Part shown: one piece after another, positions 40,940-43,734 of the stretch
Numbering within the stretch: position 1 is the stretch's first letter
How the letters are laid out: each line of letters opens with the position of its first letter
NCBI GenBank assembly: GCA_035506535.1
Contig: DATJPE010000058.1
Coordinates: 1-43,734 of the forward strand
Source of the DNA: Actinomycetes bacterium
GTDB taxonomy: Bacteria; Actinomycetota; Actinomycetes; DATJPE01
Reading direction: 5' to 3'
DNA length: 43,734 nucleotides
Notes under the pieces: model-generated
Told to the model about the DNA's origin: nothing
The model's database searches: none
Seen by the model: only the letters and a program-made list of their open reading frames with translations
Translations under genes and position numbers: made by a program

Positions 40940-42112
40940 CTAGCCGGCGCCGCGGGCGCTGCTGCCTCGCAAGGTCGGGGACGTCGCAGGAACCCAGACC
41001 GACACGCGGGTCGGCTCGAGCGTACGGTGCACGACATCGGTCATCTCGTCGCGCACGGAGTCGAGAGAGAGCGAGCTCTGCAGCCGTTGCGCGAAGGCGT
41101 CCACGGTCCGCTCGGCGTCGTACCGATCGCGGTTGAAGCGGTGGTCGACGACTCGCTGCACACGACGGCGCAGCGGGTTGAACAGGGCCGCGACCGCCAA
41201 GGTCGACAGGGCCACCGCGATCGAGGAGTAGGCCGGGAGGGCCCGAGTGGCCAGCAGGACACCCCCCGCGTACGTCGCGACGAGCAGCCCGGTCACGACC
41301 GCGTAGGACAGGGTCCGCGAGATGATCCGGTCGATGTCGTACAGCCGGTACCGGAGGATCGCCACCCCGATGCTCACCGGCAGGGCGGCGAGCCCCAGCC
41401 ACGCAGGGCCGAAGCCTGCGCCGGCCAGGAACCCGCAGGCCAGTGCGACACCTCCGCCACCGGCGAGCCACTTCACCTGCTGGCGGCGATCGCCGTGGGA
41501 ACGGCGCCAGCTGCCCGCCTGGCGAGCCACTGCCGCGACCCACAGGTGGACCGCGCCCGCGATCGTGACCACCTGGACGACGGCGAACAGGCCCGATGGT
41601 CTGTCCAGCGCGACCAGCCCGCCGGTGGCGTCGAGGCGCAGGTGCCGGGCCACGAGCGCGCGCCCGGCCACGACGTCCATGGCAAGGATGTAGCCGGCCA
41701 CGACGATGAGGTACGCGCTCAGCACCCACCGCCAGACCGGTGACTCCAGCCGACCGTCAGGGAAGAGGAGAACGACAACCCCGAGCAGCAGCAGACCCGG
41801 AGTCCACAGCTCGTACAGGAACAGGGCCGGTCGGCCGAGGACCAGGTCGCGGCCCTGCAGGAAGACCATGTCGGCGTAGTCGCCGCCATCGGAGCTGAGG
41901 ATCAGGCAGGCGGCGATCGCCTGGAGCAGCCATCCGATCGGGTTGTGCGGCTGTTGCCGACTGATCGCGACTCCGACCACGGCAGACGGAAGCCCGACCA
42001 CGAGCGCCGTGACCCCGAGGCCAGGCTGCTTGGCGAGCACCGTGAGGACGGCGAGTGCCAGCGTCGCGGCCGCGAGGAAGGTGGCGCTGGCCGAGGCCGT
42101 TCCCCGTTCCAC
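40940..42112 (-). CDS. Integral membrane protein resembling the sensor half of a histidine kinase
   Basis: The 390-residue protein has about 9 to 10 hydrophobic segments in the first 300 residues (SATFLAAATLALAVLTVLA, ALFLYELWTPGLLLLGVVVLLFPDG, SYAVVTGLLVATYAGGVLLATRAL). A cytoplasmic tail follows, FNPLRRRVQRVVDHRFNRDRYDAERTVDAFAQRL. That tail and the DIDRIISRTLSY segment are typical of membrane sensor kinases of actinobacteria, but no HisKA or HATPase domain follows: the protein ends about 60 residues later (SVWVPATSPTL). It is either a sensor without a kinase or a truncated kinase. Start is GTG at 42112. Confidence 0.8.
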   Translation of the reverse strand: MERGTASASATFLAAATLALAVLTVLAKQPGLGVTALVVGLPSAVVGVAISRQQPHNPIGWLLQAIAACLILSSDGGDYADMVFLQGRDLVLGRPALFLYELWTPGLLLLGVVVLLFPDGRLESPVWRWVLSAYLIVVAGYILAMDVVAGRALVARHLRLDATGGLVALDRPSGLFAVVQVVTIAGAVHLWVAAVARQAGSWRRSHGDRRQQVKWLAGGGGVALACGFLAGAGFGPAWLGLAALPVSIGVAILRYRLYDIDRIISRTLSYAVVTGLLVATYAGGVLLATRALPAYSSIAVALSTLAVAALFNPLRRRVQRVVDHRFNRDRYDAERTVDAFAQRLQSSLSLDSVRDEMTDVVHRTLEPTRVSVWVPATSPTLRGSSARGAG

Positions 42113-42278
42113 GGCTCAAGGATGCGCCCCGACCGTTCCGGGATCGTTACGGCCCGTGGGTGTCGGGATCGCTCGCCATGCCTACACCGGAAGCGTTCGC
42201 CGGAGGCGAAACGGTTCGTCATTGGGTGCGCTGGACTGCGGGGCAGAACTGTCGGACCCTCGAAATACGTTGGGGTGC

Positions 42279-43466
42279 ATGGAGAACGACGGCATCGCTC
42301 GCCCTTCGTCCTCGCCCTTCGGCTCGGAGGTCGCGCAGCTGCTCGACGAGGCGCGCCGTCTGGTCACCCAGCTGACCGAGACCTCCTGGTGGGCGGTCGG
42401 CGATGCCGACCTGCTGGCGGGGCTGCATCAGCTCGAGGCCCTCCGGCGACGACTGGAGGCCGTACGGCTGACCGCGATCGGCGAAGCGGACTCGCGCGGC
42501 GTCACCATCTCGACCGGGGCACGGACGACCGCTGCGTGGCTGGTCGACCGGACCGGCGTCTCGCGCGGAGATGCCAACCGCAGCGTGCAGCAGGCTCGCC
42601 GGATCACCGTCATGTCAGCGGCCACCCGTGACGCAGTCCGGTCCGGAGGGCTGTCCCTGGACCATGCCCGCGTCGTCCGCGACGTGGCGAGCACCTTGTG
42701 GCAGCGCAGCATCCGGCTCGACTCTCCGCTGACGGCCGATGTCCGGGCGGAGGCCGAGGCGACCCTGATCGACCTCGCCGGCTCGCTCGACCCCGGGCAG
42801 CTGGCGCTGGCCGGGCGGTACCTGGTGGAGCGTCTCGATCCCGACGGGGAGCCCGACGAGGAGGAGCAGGCCCGGCAGGAGGAGCTTCGCCGGCGGTTCA
42901 CCTGCACGCCCACACCCGACGGCGGCGGCCGCTTCCACGGTGAGCTGGACGCGGAGGGCTTCGCGCTCGTCTTGAACGCGCTGTCACCGCTGTCCGCCCC
43001 CCGGCCGACGACCGCCGAGGGGCCGGATCGGCGAACACTCTCGCAGCGCCAGGGCGACGGGCTCGTCGAGCTCGCCCGCCGGGCCATCGAGTGCGGGGAC
43101 CTTCCCGAGGAGGGTGGTCTCGCCACGGCGGTCGTGGTCACCACAGACCTCGCCACGCTTCGCGGGGAGCTGTCCGAACAGGCCCCCACCCTGGACACGG
43201 GGGTCGAGGTCTCCGTCGAGTCACTTCGACGGATGGCGTGTGACGCCCACATCATCCCCGCGGTCCTGGGCTCCACCCCCGCCGCGCTGGACATCGGCCG
43301 GTCGAGCCGGGTCGTCCCATCGGCCATGCGCCGGGCGCTCGTGGTCCGTGACCAGCGGTGCGCCTTCCCGGGGTGCCAGATCCCCGCCGCCTGGTGCGAC
43401 GCGCACCACGTCGTCCCGTGGGCCTGTGGCGGGGTGACGGCGCTGTCCAACCCCACCAGTCGCTAG
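42279..43466 (+). CDS. DUF222/13E12-type HNH endonuclease, C-terminus cut short
   Basis: The 395-residue protein of the actinobacterial 13E12-REP family has a DUF222 domain over most of its length (LHQLEALRRRLEAVRLTAIGEADSRG, TAAWLVDRTGVSRGDANR, LSLDHARVVRDV, GELDAEGFALVLNAL). An HNH nuclease start follows: RCAFPGCQIPAAWCDAHHVVPWACGGVTALSN. At that point family members continue with a CxxHH segment completing the zinc and catalytic site. Here the frame turns into PTSR and stops at 43466. The nuclease is therefore probably inactive. The break may be a recombination junction, since a new ATPase gene starts 67 bases on. Confidence 0.88.
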   Translation: MENDGIARPSSSPFGSEVAQLLDEARRLVTQLTETSWWAVGDADLLAGLHQLEALRRRLEAVRLTAIGEADSRGVTISTGARTTAAWLVDRTGVSRGDANRSVQQARRITVMSAATRDAVRSGGLSLDHARVVRDVASTLWQRSIRLDSPLTADVRAEAEATLIDLAGSLDPGQLALAGRYLVERLDPDGEPDEEEQARQEELRRRFTCTPTPDGGGRFHGELDAEGFALVLNALSPLSAPRPTTAEGPDRRTLSQRQGDGLVELARRAIECGDLPEEGGLATAVVVTTDLATLRGELSEQAPTLDTGVEVSVESLRRMACDAHIIPAVLGSTPAALDIGRSSRVVPSAMRRALVVRDQRCAFPGCQIPAAWCDAHHVVPWACGGVTALSNPTSR

Positions 43467-43520
43467 TACCACCCCTGGCGGGACCGCCCATCTCAGCGCT
43501 GAACCCCATTGTGATCAAGC

Positions 43521-43526
43521 TAGGCT
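43521..43526 (+). promoter_or_regulatory. Candidate -10 element giving a leaderless start
   Basis: TAGGCT at 43521-43526 ends 6 bases before the ATG at 43533, and no ribosome-binding site is present. This spacing would place the transcript start at or next to the ATG, a common leaderless layout in actinobacteria. Confidence 0.4.
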
Positions 43527-43532
43527 CGGCTC

Positions 43533-43734
43533 ATGACGCTCTTCGGGATCTGGTCGGACTTCGGCTTCCGCGAGAACCCTTACAGCCAGGACACACTGGC
43601 CGCCGACGAGGCGGGTGACGCTCTTCTGGTTGGGCGCGACAGCGAAGTCGGCGAGATCCAACGCAGAGTTGGCTCCGGTGGGGCACATCCCACGCTTGAA
43701 GGCCCCGTCGGTATTGGCAAGACGAGTTTGATCA
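43533..43734 (+). CDS. N-terminus of an AAA/P-loop ATPase (runs off the window)
   Basis: Sixty-seven residues are visible, starting MTLFGIWSDFGFRENPYSQDTL. A GRDSEVGEIQRRV segment, typical of the region just ahead of ATPase cores, is followed by Walker A GPVGIGKTSLI. The FGFRENPYS opening resembles the FGL..NPF start of ExeA/ORC-like AAA ATPases often linked to mobile elements or defence loci. The frame is open to the last base. The sequence is somewhat less GC-rich than its neighbours, consistent with acquisition. The domain beyond the P-loop is not visible. Confidence 0.75.
   Translation, partial: MTLFGIWSDFGFRENPYSQDTLAADEAGDALLVGRDSEVGEIQRRVGSGGAHPTLEGPVGIGKTSLI

Noticed and set aside
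1-43734. CRISPR arrays, tRNA/rRNA genes, insertion sequences, prophage genes
   Set aside because: I looked for spaced direct repeats, tRNA-like cloverleaf landmarks and transposase motifs and found none I can support.

Overview
This is a high-GC bacterial window with many GTG starts, stop/start overlaps (ATGA, GTGA, TGATG) and actinobacterial gene families (a DUF222/13E12 HNH protein, two LAL-type ATPase regulators, TetR/OsmC, Tat-exported amine oxidase). I read it as a chromosomal or large-plasmid segment of an actinomycete. The genus cannot be fixed from sequence reading. No rRNA, tRNA, CRISPR array, insertion sequence or prophage gene was recognised.

Layout. 1-3.1 kb: tail of a toxin-antitoxin pair, a divergent TetR/OsmC pair with a long operator palindrome, a phosphoribosyltransferase remnant, and a membrane-anchored protein. 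3.2-22.3 kb: a densely packed composite cluster (below). 22.3-29.3 kb: an exported flavin amine oxidase, then a dimethylglycine/sarcosine-dehydrogenase-like, GcvT-fold and CrtI/PYROXD2-like flavoprotein set, probably for methylated amines. 29.3-34.7 kb: two tandem paralogous LAL-type ATPases, only one with the LuxR DNA-binding domain. 34.8-42.1 kb: MFS exporter, NDH-2, two alpha/beta hydrolases (one exported), an SDR, a cupin and a membrane protein. 42.3-43.7 kb: a DUF222/HNH protein whose HNH domain is cut short, then the start of an AAA ATPase that runs off the window.

The main point of interest is 3.2-22.3 kb, where three normally separate modules interleave. (1) Nit1C / nitrogen-starvation genes: MSMEG_0565-type glycosyltransferase, MSMEG_0568-type radical SAM protein, MSMEG_0567/Sll0786-type N-acyltransferase, Sll0787-type AIR-synthase relative and Sll0783/MSMEG_0572-type protein. 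The nitrilase that normally defines this cluster is absent. (2) A translationally coupled operon resembling bacterial coenzyme M biosynthesis: a phosphosulfolactate synthase (ComA) homologue, two aspartase/fumarase-superfamily lyases, a PLP enzyme of the D-cysteine desulfhydrase fold, and an unrecognised cysteine-rich 303-residue protein. (3) A carbamoyl-phosphate module: carbamate kinase, FdrA and DUF1116, but no DUF2877 protein. The modules are shuffled between operons: DUF1116 ends the ComA operon while its partner FdrA is 10 kb away in another operon with the Nit1C glycosyltransferase. The Sll0783-like gene sits with a thiol-type flavoprotein and an amidohydrolase under a likely XRE-cupin regulator. 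This argues for one pathway, perhaps making or consuming a sulfonated or thiol-bearing small molecule with carbamoyl transfer. The product is unknown, and no coenzyme M-using enzyme is in view.
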